This document shows positions 1 to 5,854 of a stretch of DNA of 7,819 nucleotides, in pieces; position 1 is the stretch's first letter, and each line of letters begins with the position of its first letter. A model generated the notes under the pieces. The model had not been told where the DNA came from. It ran no database searches and saw only the letters and a program-made list of their open reading frames with translations. The DNA comes from Limiplasma sp045540635 (lineage in GTDB: Bacteria > Bacillota > Clostridia > Christensenellales > Aristaeellaceae). Location: NCBI GenBank assembly GCA_045540635.1, contig JAZQHO010000229.1, positions 1 through 7,819 of the forward strand. Reading direction: 5' to 3'. The position numbers and the translations under genes were made by a program.

Positions 1-71
1 GCTTGGCCTCCGACTTGGGTTTCCCGCAGCGGTTTTTGCTGCCTGCCGGAAGCCCCTCTTTCCCTCGAAGC
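1..71. other. Left edge, no supported gene
   Basis: These bases precede the first promoter. All plus-strand frames here close shortly after the promoter begins (for example at 73-75), so an upstream gene could end here, but no recognisable protein tail is visible. GCAGC (26-30) and GCTGC (38-42) could form a small stem around GGTTTTT, too weak to call a terminator. Confidence 0.3.
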
Positions 72-100
72 TTGACATTTTGTTAAAACAATGTTACTAT
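72..100 (+). promoter_or_regulatory. Sigma-A-type promoter of the lacI-GH13 operon
   Basis: A perfect -35 box TTGACA (72-77) and a -10 box TACTAT (95-100) are separated by exactly 17 bases. Transcription should start near 107, giving a leader of about 55 bases before the repressor gene. The spacer holds a small AT dyad (TTGTT-AA-AACAA, 80-91) that could help a protein bind. This is the strongest promoter in the window by consensus match. Confidence 0.85.
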
Positions 101-109
101 AGGTGAAAG

Positions 110-123
110 CACAAACGTTTGCA
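110..123. promoter_or_regulatory. LacI/MalR-type operator
   Basis: The perfect 10-base palindrome CAAACGTTTG (112-121) with a central CpG matches the core of operators bound by LacI-family proteins of the MalR/CcpA type. It starts about 12 bases after the -10 box, so a bound repressor would cover the expected start of transcription. The nearest candidate ligand is the LacI-family protein encoded immediately downstream, which suggests autoregulation together with control of the GH13 gene. A global CcpA homologue is an alternative binder. Confidence 0.7.
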
Positions 124-161
124 CATCCTCGTTACCGCAAACAGCGAAGGAGCAATAAAAT

Positions 162-1172
162 ATGAAAGTGACCATCAAAGACGTAGCCAAAGCGGCGGGC
201 GTCTCTCCCTCCACAGTCAGCCGTGCACTGCACGACAACCCCCGCATCAGCGAGGATATGCGCAAGCAGATCAAAAAGATCGCCGACGATATGCACTTCC
301 ACCCCAACCAGATGGCACGCAGTCTGGTCAGCCGCCGCAGCCGCATCATCGGCGTGGTGTTTCCCGGCGAAAACGGCGAGAGCCTGAACCACTCCTTCTA
401 CCCCTCTGTGCTGCAGGGGCTGGGGCATGTGGCGGGCTCCCGGCACTACCATATGCTGCTGGGCACCGGTGCCGAGGGCGATTCCATTGCCGAGGCCGTG
501 CGCCAGCTCACCGACAGCGGCTATGCCGAAGGCCTCATCCTGCTGGCTGCCGAGGATGTGCCTGCCGCCGATACCGCCGGGCTGCCGATGGTCACGCTGG
601 GCCACCCCACCAATGCCGAGAACGGCTATTATGTGGATAACGACAACGTAGCCGCAGGCAAGGCCGCCACCCGCTACCTGCTGGACCGGGGGCACCGGCG
701 CATTGCGCTTTTGGGCTACGATAAGCAGTTCATGGTCACTGCCGACCGCCGCCGGGGCTATCTGGAGGCGCTGGAGGAGGCCGGGCTGCCTTGCCGCCCC
801 GAGGATGTGGTGCCCAGCCGCTACCTCTACAACACCACCGACGAAAAGCATCTGCGCAGCCTGTTCGAAGATACCGACCGCCCCACCGCCGTGGTCTGCA
901 TGGACGACGCACAGGCCATCACCCTCTGCCATATGCTGGGCGATATGGGGCTCTCCGTGCCGGAGGATGTAAGCCTCATCAGTTACAACGACACCCCCGC
1001 CGGGCGGCTCAACAACCCGCCCCTCACCTCCATCAACGTGGATCCCTACCAGCTGGGTCAGAAGGCCATGGAGCTGGTCATCACACTGGTGAAGCACCCG
1101 GAGACCCCGCCCACCGGGCTTATCGTGCCCTTTGCCATCGTGGAGCGGGAGAGTGTGCGCACCTTTTATTGA
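162..1172 (+). CDS. LacI/GalR-family transcriptional regulator, MalR-like
   Basis: 336-residue DNA-binding repressor, a normal length for the family. The N-terminal helix-turn-helix covers residues 3-45 and includes the recognition-helix motif SPSTVSRAL (15-23). A hinge helix with ARSL (52-55) follows; its leucine is the residue that LacI proteins wedge into a central CpG, matching the CAAACGTTTG operator upstream. Residues from about 61 to the end form a periplasmic-binding-protein-like sensor domain, with RGHRRIALLG and the late LTSINVDPYQLG segment, which resembles maltose regulators (MalR). The start is set by AAGGAG at 147-152, nine bases before the ATG. The gene lies 31 bases upstream of a GH13 amylase and shares its promoter, so the inducer is probably maltose or a maltodextrin. 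Family assignment is firm; the MalR-like role is inferred from context and from the C-terminal resemblance. Confidence 0.93.
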   Translation: MKVTIKDVAKAAGVSPSTVSRALHDNPRISEDMRKQIKKIADDMHFHPNQMARSLVSRRSRIIGVVFPGENGESLNHSFYPSVLQGLGHVAGSRHYHMLLGTGAEGDSIAEAVRQLTDSGYAEGLILLAAEDVPAADTAGLPMVTLGHPTNAENGYYVDNDNVAAGKAATRYLLDRGHRRIALLGYDKQFMVTADRRRGYLEALEEAGLPCRPEDVVPSRYLYNTTDEKHLRSLFEDTDRPTAVVCMDDAQAITLCHMLGDMGLSVPEDVSLISYNDTPAGRLNNPPLTSINVDPYQLGQKAMELVITLVKHPETPPTGLIVPFAIVERESVRTFY

Positions 1173-1203
1173 AACCCCGTATTCCGTCAGGAGGAAAACC
1201 AAC

Positions 1204-2961
1204 ATGCGCAATATCCATTTGGACGCCGTATACCACATGCCGTGGCTGGAGTACCGCCACGCCACCCCCGAGGGCAAGGTGGTGCTTCGCCTGCAGACCG
1301 GTCGGGGCGATTTCAGCCGGATCATCGCCAAAGTGACCAGCAACTACGACTACCCGGAGTTCTTTACCAACGCCATGCAGGTGGAGATGAAGGTAGCCTA
1401 CCGGGACGAGTTCCACGACTGGTACGAGTGCACCTTCACCCCCAAGGATGTGCGCGTCAAGTACCTTTTCGTGCTGGAAAGCGACGAGCTGACCCTCAAG
1501 CTGGATGCCGCCGGCATCCATTTCGGCAGCGATTATTTTGAGGATATCAGCGAAGCCTTTGCCTTCGCCTACGCCTATGCCGCACCTGCCATGCCCGAGT
1601 GGGCCAAGGGCTGTGTGGGCTACCAGATCTTCCCCGACCGCTTCCGCAGAGAGGGCGCGGAGGAGCCCGGTCTGGAGCCGTGGAGCAGCGACCGTGTGCA
1701 GAACGAGTTCCGCTACGGCGGCAACCTGCGGGGCATCATCAAGGCGGTGCCCTATCTGAAGGAACTGGGCGTTGAGATGGTCTACTCCACCCCCATGTTC
1801 CTGAGCGATTCCTCCCACCGCTACAACACCTTCGACTATTTTCAGATCGACCCCCTGCTGGGTACCGAGGACGATCTTCGGGAGCTGTGCGACGAGCTGC
1901 ACAAAAACGGCATGAAGCTCATCATGGACGGCGTGTTCAACCACAGCGGCGTGGAGTTTGCCCCCTTCAAGGATGCCAAGGAAAAGGGCAAGGGCAGCAA
2001 GTACTACAACTGGTTCTTCTTTGATGATACCGAGGCGTGCGGCTACCAGACCTTCGGCCACTGGCCCTACATGCCCAAGCTGAACCTGCAGGATCCGGAG
2101 TGCGCCGAGTACTTCCTCAACGTGGGGCGCTACTGGATCGAGAAATGCCACATCGATGGCTGGCGGCTGGATGTGAGCCCCGAGGTCTGGCCGGATTTCT
2201 GGCGGCAGTACCGCAAGATGATCAAGACCGCCAACCCCGAAGGCATTATGATCGCCGAATGCTGGGACGACAGCCGCGAGTGGCTCACCACCGGCGATAT
2301 GTTCGATGCCACCATGCACTATGTGCTCTCCCGCAACATCTGGAACCGTTTTTGCCACCATAAGATCAGTCTGGAAAAGTTCGACAGCTGCCTCAACCGC
2401 TCCCTGATGCTCTACCCGGAGCGCATCAATCAGGTGCTGTGGACCTTCCTTGGCAGCCACGATACCGCCCGTGTGCGCACCCGCGCCGGCGGCGACCTGC
2501 GCATGCTGCATGCGGCCTCCTTCTTCCAGTTCACCTTCCCCGGTGCGCCCATCATTTACTACGGCGATGAGCTGGGCATGCAGGGCGCCGACGATCCCTA
2601 CTGCCGCTTCCCCATGGAGTGGCACAATGTGGAGGGCAACCCCACCCACGCCCACTACAGGAAGCTGACCCATCTGCGGGCGGCCAACAGCGCACTGCGC
2701 ACGGGCAGTTTCCGCACCTGGCAGGTAGAGGAAAACGGTCTCTACGCCTACCTGCGCCGGAGCGACGACCAGCAGCTGCTCTGCCTGCTCAATACCTCGC
2801 TGGAGCCGGTCAGCGGTATGATCCGTCTGCCGGAGGGCATGGCGGATGCACAGACCCTTGAAGAACTGTACGGCGGTGTAAAGGTAGCGGCGGCTGAGGG
2901 CATGGTCAAGGTACGGCTGGAGGTGGGCGAGGGCATGATCCTTGCCGCACCCAAGGCGTAA
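1204..2961 (+). CDS. GH13 glycoside hydrolase, neopullulanase/cyclomaltodextrinase type
   Basis: 585-residue alpha-amylase-superfamily enzyme expected to hydrolyse alpha-1,4 (and some alpha-1,6) bonds in maltodextrins, cyclodextrins or pullulan fragments. Residues about 1-120 look like the N-terminal beta-domain of this subfamily (CBM34-like). The barrel begins near YQIFPDRF (140-147), and a C-terminal beta-domain starts around 510. All conserved GH13 regions are visible: DGVFNH (D242, H247), MPKLN (290-294, the mark of the neopullulanase/GH13_20 group), GWRLDV with nucleophile D323, AECW with acid/base E352, and GSHDT with H419-D420. There is no signal peptide, so it should act in the cytoplasm on imported oligosaccharides. 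An in-frame ATG at 1132 lies inside the upstream gene. The ATG at 1204 is preferred because AGGAGG (1189-1194) sits nine bases before it. Cotranscribed with the LacI-family gene. Exact substrate preference cannot be read from the sequence. Confidence 0.92.
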   Translation: MRNIHLDAVYHMPWLEYRHATPEGKVVLRLQTGRGDFSRIIAKVTSNYDYPEFFTNAMQVEMKVAYRDEFHDWYECTFTPKDVRVKYLFVLESDELTLKLDAAGIHFGSDYFEDISEAFAFAYAYAAPAMPEWAKGCVGYQIFPDRFRREGAEEPGLEPWSSDRVQNEFRYGGNLRGIIKAVPYLKELGVEMVYSTPMFLSDSSHRYNTFDYFQIDPLLGTEDDLRELCDELHKNGMKLIMDGVFNHSGVEFAPFKDAKEKGKGSKYYNWFFFDDTEACGYQTFGHWPYMPKLNLQDPECAEYFLNVGRYWIEKCHIDGWRLDVSPEVWPDFWRQYRKMIKTANPEGIMIAECWDDSREWLTTGDMFDATMHYVLSRNIWNRFCHHKISLEKFDSCLNRSLMLYPERINQVLWTFLGSHDTARVRTRAGGDLRMLHAASFFQFTFPGAPIIYYGDELGMQGADDPYCRFPMEWHNVEGNPTHAHYRKLTHLRAANSALRTGSFRTWQVEENGLYAYLRRSDDQQLLCLLNTSLEPVSGMIRLPEGMADAQTLEELYGGVKVAAAEGMVKVRLEVGEGMILAAPKA

Positions 2962-2983
2962 AAACCACCGGCAGCGCTCCATG

Positions 2984-3020
2984 CAGCAAGCCATACCGCA
3001 GCGTATGGCTTGCTGTTTTT
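2984..3020 (+). terminator. Intrinsic terminator of the lacI-GH13 operon
   Basis: A perfect 13-base-pair stem (CAGCAAGCCATAC at 2984-2996 pairing with 3003-3015) with a six-base loop is followed directly by TTTTT (3016-3020). It lies 22 bases after the GH13 stop codon. This is a textbook Rho-independent terminator. Confidence 0.92.
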
Positions 3021-3021
3021 G

Positions 3022-3054
3022 TGCCGCCGCCTATACATAAAAAAGGCAGCGGCA
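3022..3054. repeat. Second hairpin between GH13 and xpt
   Basis: Bases 3022-3031 pair with 3045-3054 in nine base pairs with one C/A mismatch; the loop is the AT-rich 3032-3044. It starts just after the operon terminator and ends 17 bases before the xpt -35 box. There is no T-run on either side, so it is not a standard terminator. Its role is unknown; it could be a dispersed palindromic repeat or a protein site. Confidence 0.5.
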
Positions 3055-3070
3055 TCTGCCCCTGCAAGTA

Positions 3071-3099
3071 TTGATTTTACTGCCCGACACGATTACAAT
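3071..3099 (+). promoter_or_regulatory. Promoter of xpt
   Basis: The -35 box TTGATT (3071-3076) and the -10 box TACAAT (3094-3099) have a 17-base spacer. The expected start near 3106 leaves a leader of only about 32 bases, which includes AGGAGG at 3121-3126. That is too short for the roughly 70-base purine riboswitch aptamer that controls xpt in Bacillus. Confidence 0.7.
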
Positions 3100-3137
3100 A
3101 ACATCATACCAAAGAGCGCAAGGAGGCATCCCCCCAC

Positions 3138-3713
3138 ATGAAAGAGCTGGTGGAAGCGGTACGGGAGCACGGTATCGGCATCGGTACGGATATCGTAAAG
3201 GTGGATATGTTTCTCAACCACCGGATGGATACGGAGCTGTATGTAAAGATCGGTCAGGCTTTTGCAGCAGAGTTTGCCCATTATCAGCCCGAGCTGGTGC
3301 TTACGGTAGAGGCCAGCGGCATTGCCGGGGCGCTGACCACCGCCATTGCCTGCGGCAACATTCCTGTGGTGTTTGCCAAGAAGAGCCGCACCCGCAATGT
3401 AACCGGCGATGTATACGAGAGCCGGGTGTTCTCCTTTACCCATGGGGTGGAAAACCACATCCATGTGGCAAAGCAGTACCTGCCCAAGGGCGCAAAGGTG
3501 CTCATTGTAGACGATTTCCTCGCCAACGGCGAAGCTGCCGAGGGTCTGTGCGAGCTGTGCAGGCAGGCCGGGGCTCAGGTGGTGGGCATCGGCGTGTGCG
3601 TGGAGAAGAGCTTCCAGCCCGGGCACCAAAAGCTGGTGGAGGCAGGCTACCATGTGCATGCGCTGGCCAAGGTGATGGGTATCGAGAATGGCAAACTGAT
3701 CGTAGAAGAATAA
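3138..3713 (+). CDS. xpt: Xanthine phosphoribosyltransferase
   Basis: 191-residue purine-salvage enzyme that joins xanthine to PRPP to make XMP and pyrophosphate in the cytoplasm, feeding GMP synthesis. It matches Bacillus Xpt along its length: KVDMFLNH near the start (21-28), VEASGIA (58-63), PVVFAKK (76-82), the PRPP-binding loop VLIVDDFLANGEA (121-133), and VEKSFQPG (155-162). Length is as expected. AGGAGG (3121-3126) lies 11 bases before the ATG. The gene is monocistronic with its own promoter and terminator; the pbuX xanthine permease that follows xpt in Bacillus is absent. A related purine phosphoribosyltransferase is unlikely given the IVDDFLANGEA form of the loop. Confidence 0.95.
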   Translation: MKELVEAVREHGIGIGTDIVKVDMFLNHRMDTELYVKIGQAFAAEFAHYQPELVLTVEASGIAGALTTAIACGNIPVVFAKKSRTRNVTGDVYESRVFSFTHGVENHIHVAKQYLPKGAKVLIVDDFLANGEAAEGLCELCRQAGAQVVGIGVCVEKSFQPGHQKLVEAGYHVHALAKVMGIENGKLIVEE

Positions 3714-3717
3714 AAAA

Positions 3718-3755
3718 CAGGGGCTGTTGCCGCAGAACACAGGCAGCAGCCCCTG
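3718..3755. terminator. Bidirectional terminator shared by xpt and the capA-like gene
   Basis: A 14-base-pair stem (3718-3731 with 3742-3755, one G-T pair) is flanked by AAAA on the left (3714-3717) and TTTT on the right (3756-3759). The T-run therefore follows the stem on both strands. It sits between the xpt stop (3713) and the stop of the convergent capA-like gene (3766), so it can end transcripts from both sides. Confidence 0.9.
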
Positions 3756-3765
3756 TTTTGTTGTG

Positions 3766-4815
3766 CTATTCCGCCTGTGCGGGCAGGTAGGGCAGCACCA
3801 CGCCCACGCCCTCCTGATAGGGAGGCAGCTCCATTTTGGTATCGTCATCCACCAGCTTCATCACAGCCAGCGCATCGTCGCCGGTCACGGGTACGGGCTG
3901 GTAGTTGTTGCCCACCACGCCGGAGCAGTGCATGGGGTGCAGGGTGATCTGCTGCCCCGCATACACACCGTCCTCAAAGGTGAGCTGCGCCACCGCCACA
4001 AGGCTGGGCAGCATATCGGCGGTAATGTAGCGGTCGCCGCCAAAGCAGAAATTGCCGAGGCTGTAGAGCACATAACGGTTGTTGAGCACCTCCACGCCCT
4101 GGATCACATGGGGGTGGTGCATAATGATCAGATCCACGCCGTCCCGGATGGCGGCCTTGGCGCTGCGGCTCTGGGTGGATACATGCTCCGGAGAGTATTC
4201 CTTGCCGATGTGCAGGTTCAGGATCACTGCTGCGCAGCCCTTGTCCTCCTTCAGCTCCCGCACGATCTCGTCCAGCTGATCCATCCGGTTGTAGAAGGCA
4301 TCCTGCAAATACCCCAGAAAGGCCACCTTTACGCCCTCTTTTTCGTAGATGTAGACGGTATCGTCCCGCATCCAGCCGATGCCCGCCGCATCCAGCGCCG
4401 CTTTGGTGCTGGCCAGCCCGGCAGCGCCGAAATCCATGGCGTGGTTGTTGCCGAGGGTGGCTACCTCCACATCTCCGGCGGTCAGAAAGCCGGTGTAGGA
4501 GGTAAGGCCGCGGAAGTTGTACTTGCGCCCGCCCCGGCGGTCGGTATCATCGTCCTGCAGGACCCCTTCCAGATTGACGATGGTCAGATCGTCGGCGGTA
4601 AAGAGATGCTGCACCTTGGCAAAGGGATAGTCATACCCCATGGGCGCTGCCACATTGGGGAAGGCAGTCTCGTCCTCCCACCAGGTCCAGTCGCAGCCGA
4701 GGGTCACATCCCCGGTAAAGGTAAAGGTCATGGTCACGGTCTCGGCGCAGGCTGCAAGGGGCAGGCACAGCACCAGCAGCAGCGCAGCGAACCGTTTGCT
4801 CCAAAGGTGTTTCAT
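3766..4815 (-). CDS. CapA-family protein (PGA_cap fold), exported or lipoprotein
   Basis: 349-residue protein of the CapA/poly-gamma-glutamate-synthesis family, which has a metallophosphatase-like fold. The motifs appear in order: TGDVTLG (34-40), NLEGVL (81-86), LGNNHAMDFG (121-130), NLHIGKEY (200-207; the family more often has HWG here), HHPHVIQG (233-240) and YSLGNFCFGG (251-260). The N-terminus has Lys/Arg, a hydrophobic stretch (10-22) and a lipobox-like L20-A21-A22-C23, so it is probably a lipoprotein; cleavage after CA at 24 is an alternative. AGGA on the minus strand (4826-4829) lies ten bases before the ATG. No capB, capC or pgsBCE partner is nearby, so capsule synthesis cannot be inferred; many gut Firmicutes carry such solitary CapA proteins of unknown substrate. 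It is divergent from an exported FMN-binding protein. Confidence 0.88.
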   Translation of the reverse strand: MKHLWSKRFAALLLVLCLPLAACAETVTMTFTFTGDVTLGCDWTWWEDETAFPNVAAPMGYDYPFAKVQHLFTADDLTIVNLEGVLQDDDTDRRGGRKYNFRGLTSYTGFLTAGDVEVATLGNNHAMDFGAAGLASTKAALDAAGIGWMRDDTVYIYEKEGVKVAFLGYLQDAFYNRMDQLDEIVRELKEDKGCAAVILNLHIGKEYSPEHVSTQSRSAKAAIRDGVDLIIMHHPHVIQGVEVLNNRYVLYSLGNFCFGGDRYITADMLPSLVAVAQLTFEDGVYAGQQITLHPMHCSGVVGNNYQPVPVTGDDALAVMKLVDDDTKMELPPYQEGVGVVLPYLPAQAE

Positions 4816-4859
4816 GGCGGTATGTCCTCATTTCGCAAAAATGGGGGGGTAACGCCCAC

Positions 4860-4889
4860 AGTATACCATAGCCGGGGGAGGGCGTGCAA
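4860..4889 (-). promoter_or_regulatory. Extended -10 promoter of the capA-like gene
   Basis: Read on the minus strand, TGG-TATACT gives an extended -10 box (TATACT at 4865-4860). A weak -35 box TTGCAC (4889-4884) stands 18 bases upstream. The expected start near 4853 gives a leader of about 38 bases. The TGN extension may compensate for the poor -35 box. Confidence 0.5.
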
Positions 4890-4895
4890 TGCGGG

Positions 4896-4924
4896 TTCTG
4901 CCTCCTTCGGGGCAGGCATACAAT
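4896..4924 (+). promoter_or_regulatory. Possible promoter of the FMN-binding protein gene
   Basis: A good -10 box TACAAT (4919-4924) has only a poor -35 match, TTCTGC (4896-4901), 17 bases upstream. The expected start near 4931 gives a leader of about 30 bases. It lies back to back with the capA-like promoter, so one regulator could act on both. The weak -35 suggests an activator or low expression. Confidence 0.38.
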
Positions 4925-4961
4925 AGCCGCAGGCTGAGAAAAAAGGATGGTGGATGAAAAC

Positions 4962-5324
4962 ATGAGGTGTGTTCTTCTTTTGGTCTGCGTGCTGGCGCTG
5001 TGCCTGCTTCCCGCCGCCGGTGCGCAGACCCTGCCCTATCAGGACGGGATCTATCAGGATCTGGCACCCGGCTACAGCGGCGAGGTGATCATTACCGTAA
5101 CGGTGCGGGATGGGCGTATCGTGGCGCTGGATGCCAAAAACCGCAATGGCGGCGAGAGCGAGTACTTCTTCAAAGCCCGGGATGGGCTGGCGGAGGCGGT
5201 GGTCGCCGCACAGGGCATTGAAGGGCTGGAGGCAGTCTCCGGCGCTACGGGTACCTCCACCAGCATCCTGGAGGCGCTGCGGCTCATCCTTAAGCAGCTT
5301 TACTATACCGGACAGGTACAGTAA
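4962..5324 (+). CDS. Small exported FMN-binding-domain protein
   Basis: 120-residue protein made of a signal peptide and one FMN_bind domain. Residues 2-21 form the signal (hydrophobic 4-16, likely cut AGA|QT after A21); there is no lipobox, no later membrane segment and no sorting motif. The domain runs from DGIY (28-31) through GYSGEVIITV and RDGRIVAL to LEAVSGATGTS (89-99). SGAT with T96 is where related NqrC/RnfG-type domains carry FMN joined by ApbE; the usual leading Asp of that motif is Glu here (E90). The upstream ATG at 4947 overlaps the only purine-rich stretch, whereas 4962 has AAGGATGGTGG at suitable distance, so the shorter start is chosen. Likely role: extracytoplasmic electron carrier or flavin binder; partner unknown. 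Its 3' end also encodes its terminator. Confidence 0.85.
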   Translation: MRCVLLLVCVLALCLLPAAGAQTLPYQDGIYQDLAPGYSGEVIITVTVRDGRIVALDAKNRNGGESEYFFKARDGLAEAVVAAQGIEGLEAVSGATGTSTSILEALRLILKQLYYTGQVQ

Positions 5325-5342
5325 AGCTGCAGGATGCTTTTT
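5285..5342 (+). terminator. Intrinsic terminator overlapping the end of the FMN-binding gene
   Basis: A perfect 11-base-pair stem GCAGCTTTACT (5294-5304) with 5320-5330 is capped by four more pairs (5306-5309 with 5315-5318) after one mismatch. It is extended outward by CATCCT (5285-5290) pairing with AGGATG (5331-5336) across a TAA bulge. TTTTT (5338-5342) follows one base later. Most of the stem lies inside the coding sequence, whose stop codon is 5322-5324. Confidence 0.8.
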
Positions 5343-5366
5343 ACACCCGCTTGCGCCCTGCTACGC

Positions 5367-5395
5367 TTGAAAACATCCGCCCGCTGTGTTACGAT
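5367..5395 (+). promoter_or_regulatory. Promoter of the dtxR/mntR-type regulator gene
   Basis: The -35 box TTGAAA (5367-5372) and the -10 box TACGAT (5390-5395) have a 17-base spacer. The start near 5402 leaves a leader of about 18 bases that is almost entirely the ribosome site. A short dyad GATA-GGGG-TATC (5393-5404) overlaps the -10 box but is too small to call an operator. Confidence 0.65.
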
Positions 5396-5419
5396 AGGGG
5401 TATCAAGGAGGCGTATGCT

Positions 5420-5788
5420 ATGAACATTCGTGAATCGGCAGAGGATTATCTGGAGATGATCCTGATGCTTTCCGAACAGAAGGGCGAGGTGCGCTCCATC
5501 GATATCGCCACGGGGCTGGGGGTCTCCAAGCCCAGCGTCAGTGTGGCGATGAAGCACCTGCGCGAGAACGGCTACATTATGATGGATCAGAACAACCTGA
5601 TCACGCTTTCGGAGAGCGGTATGGCCATTGCGCGCAAGATCTACAACCGGCACAAGACCATCACCCGTTTTTTGATGCAGCTGGGGGTGGACGAGGCCAC
5701 CGCAAAGGAGGATGCGTGCAAGATCGAGCATGACCTGTCGCCCGCTACCTTCGAGGCCATCCGCGCCCACACGGAGGATGTGGAGTAA
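5420..5788 (+). CDS. DtxR/MntR-family metal-dependent transcriptional regulator
   Basis: 122-residue metalloregulator expected to repress metal-uptake genes when loaded with Mn(II) or Fe(II). Residues 1-65 form a winged helix (SIDIATGLGVSKPSVS at 26-41, then MKHLRENGYI); 66-122 form the helical dimerisation domain with NRHKTITRFL (77-85) and DACKIEHDLS (98-107). It stops there, lacking the SH3-like third domain of DtxR/IdeR, like MntR. Predicted ligands by family alignment are D9, E12, H78, C100, E103 and H104: D9/E12 are MntR-like, while C100 in place of MntR E99 is DtxR-like. An in-frame ATG at 5351 lies upstream of the promoter, so 5420 is chosen, with AAGGAGG (5405-5411) eight bases before it. 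No transporter target gene is visible; its regulon must lie elsewhere. The metal cannot be decided from sequence. Confidence 0.9.
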   Translation: MNIRESAEDYLEMILMLSEQKGEVRSIDIATGLGVSKPSVSVAMKHLRENGYIMMDQNNLITLSESGMAIARKIYNRHKTITRFLMQLGVDEATAKEDACKIEHDLSPATFEAIRAHTEDVE

Positions 5789-5797
5789 GCTGTTCTG

Positions 5798-5854
5798 CGG
5801 GAGAGAGCTCCCGAAAGCCCCCTTCGGCACATTGCCGCAGGGGCGCTGCTTTTT
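5798..5854 (+). terminator. Tandem hairpins with T-run, possible terminator or attenuator
   Basis: The first hairpin pairs CGGGAG (5798-5803) with CTCCCG (5808-5813). The second pairs GCCCC (5817-5821) with GGGGC (5840-5844), with an inner CGGCA/TGCCG helix (5825-5829 with 5833-5837). TTTTT (5850-5854) comes five bases after the second stem, a little far for a classic terminator. A small alternative stem GCAG/CTGC (5837-5840 with 5846-5849) would abut the T-run and excludes the GGGGC pairing. It lies between the regulator gene and the ComB-like gene; I see no clear promoter after it. Confidence 0.45.

Noticed and set aside
132..1343. Minus-strand open frame of 403 codons opposite the LacI-family gene
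   Set aside because: Antisense shadow with no domain; it crosses the promoter, operator and an intergenic gap of the real genes.
1120..2994. Minus-strand open frame of 624 codons opposite the GH13 gene
   Set aside because: It mirrors the GH13 gene, which has all catalytic motifs. The antisense translation is a low-complexity run of Val, Gly, His, Ala and Leu with no known domain, as expected from G/C-ending codons on the other strand.
3021..3137. Purine riboswitch upstream of xpt
   Set aside because: The visible promoter leaves about 32 bases of leader and I find no three-stem aptamer. The hairpin at 3022-3054 lies upstream of the promoter.
3727..4926. Plus-strand open frame of 399 codons opposite the capA-like gene
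   Set aside because: The opposite strand encodes a clear CapA protein with signal peptide and motifs. This frame runs through the bidirectional terminator and the capA promoter and shows no domain.
4947..4961. Upstream ATG as the start of the FMN-binding protein
   Set aside because: It lies within the purine-rich stretch needed as ribosome site and would add an acidic stretch before the signal peptide; the ATG at 4962 fits better.
5393..5404. Dyad GATA-GGGG-TATC as an autoregulatory metal box
   Set aside because: Four-base arms are too short, and the sequence does not resemble known MntR or DtxR boxes.
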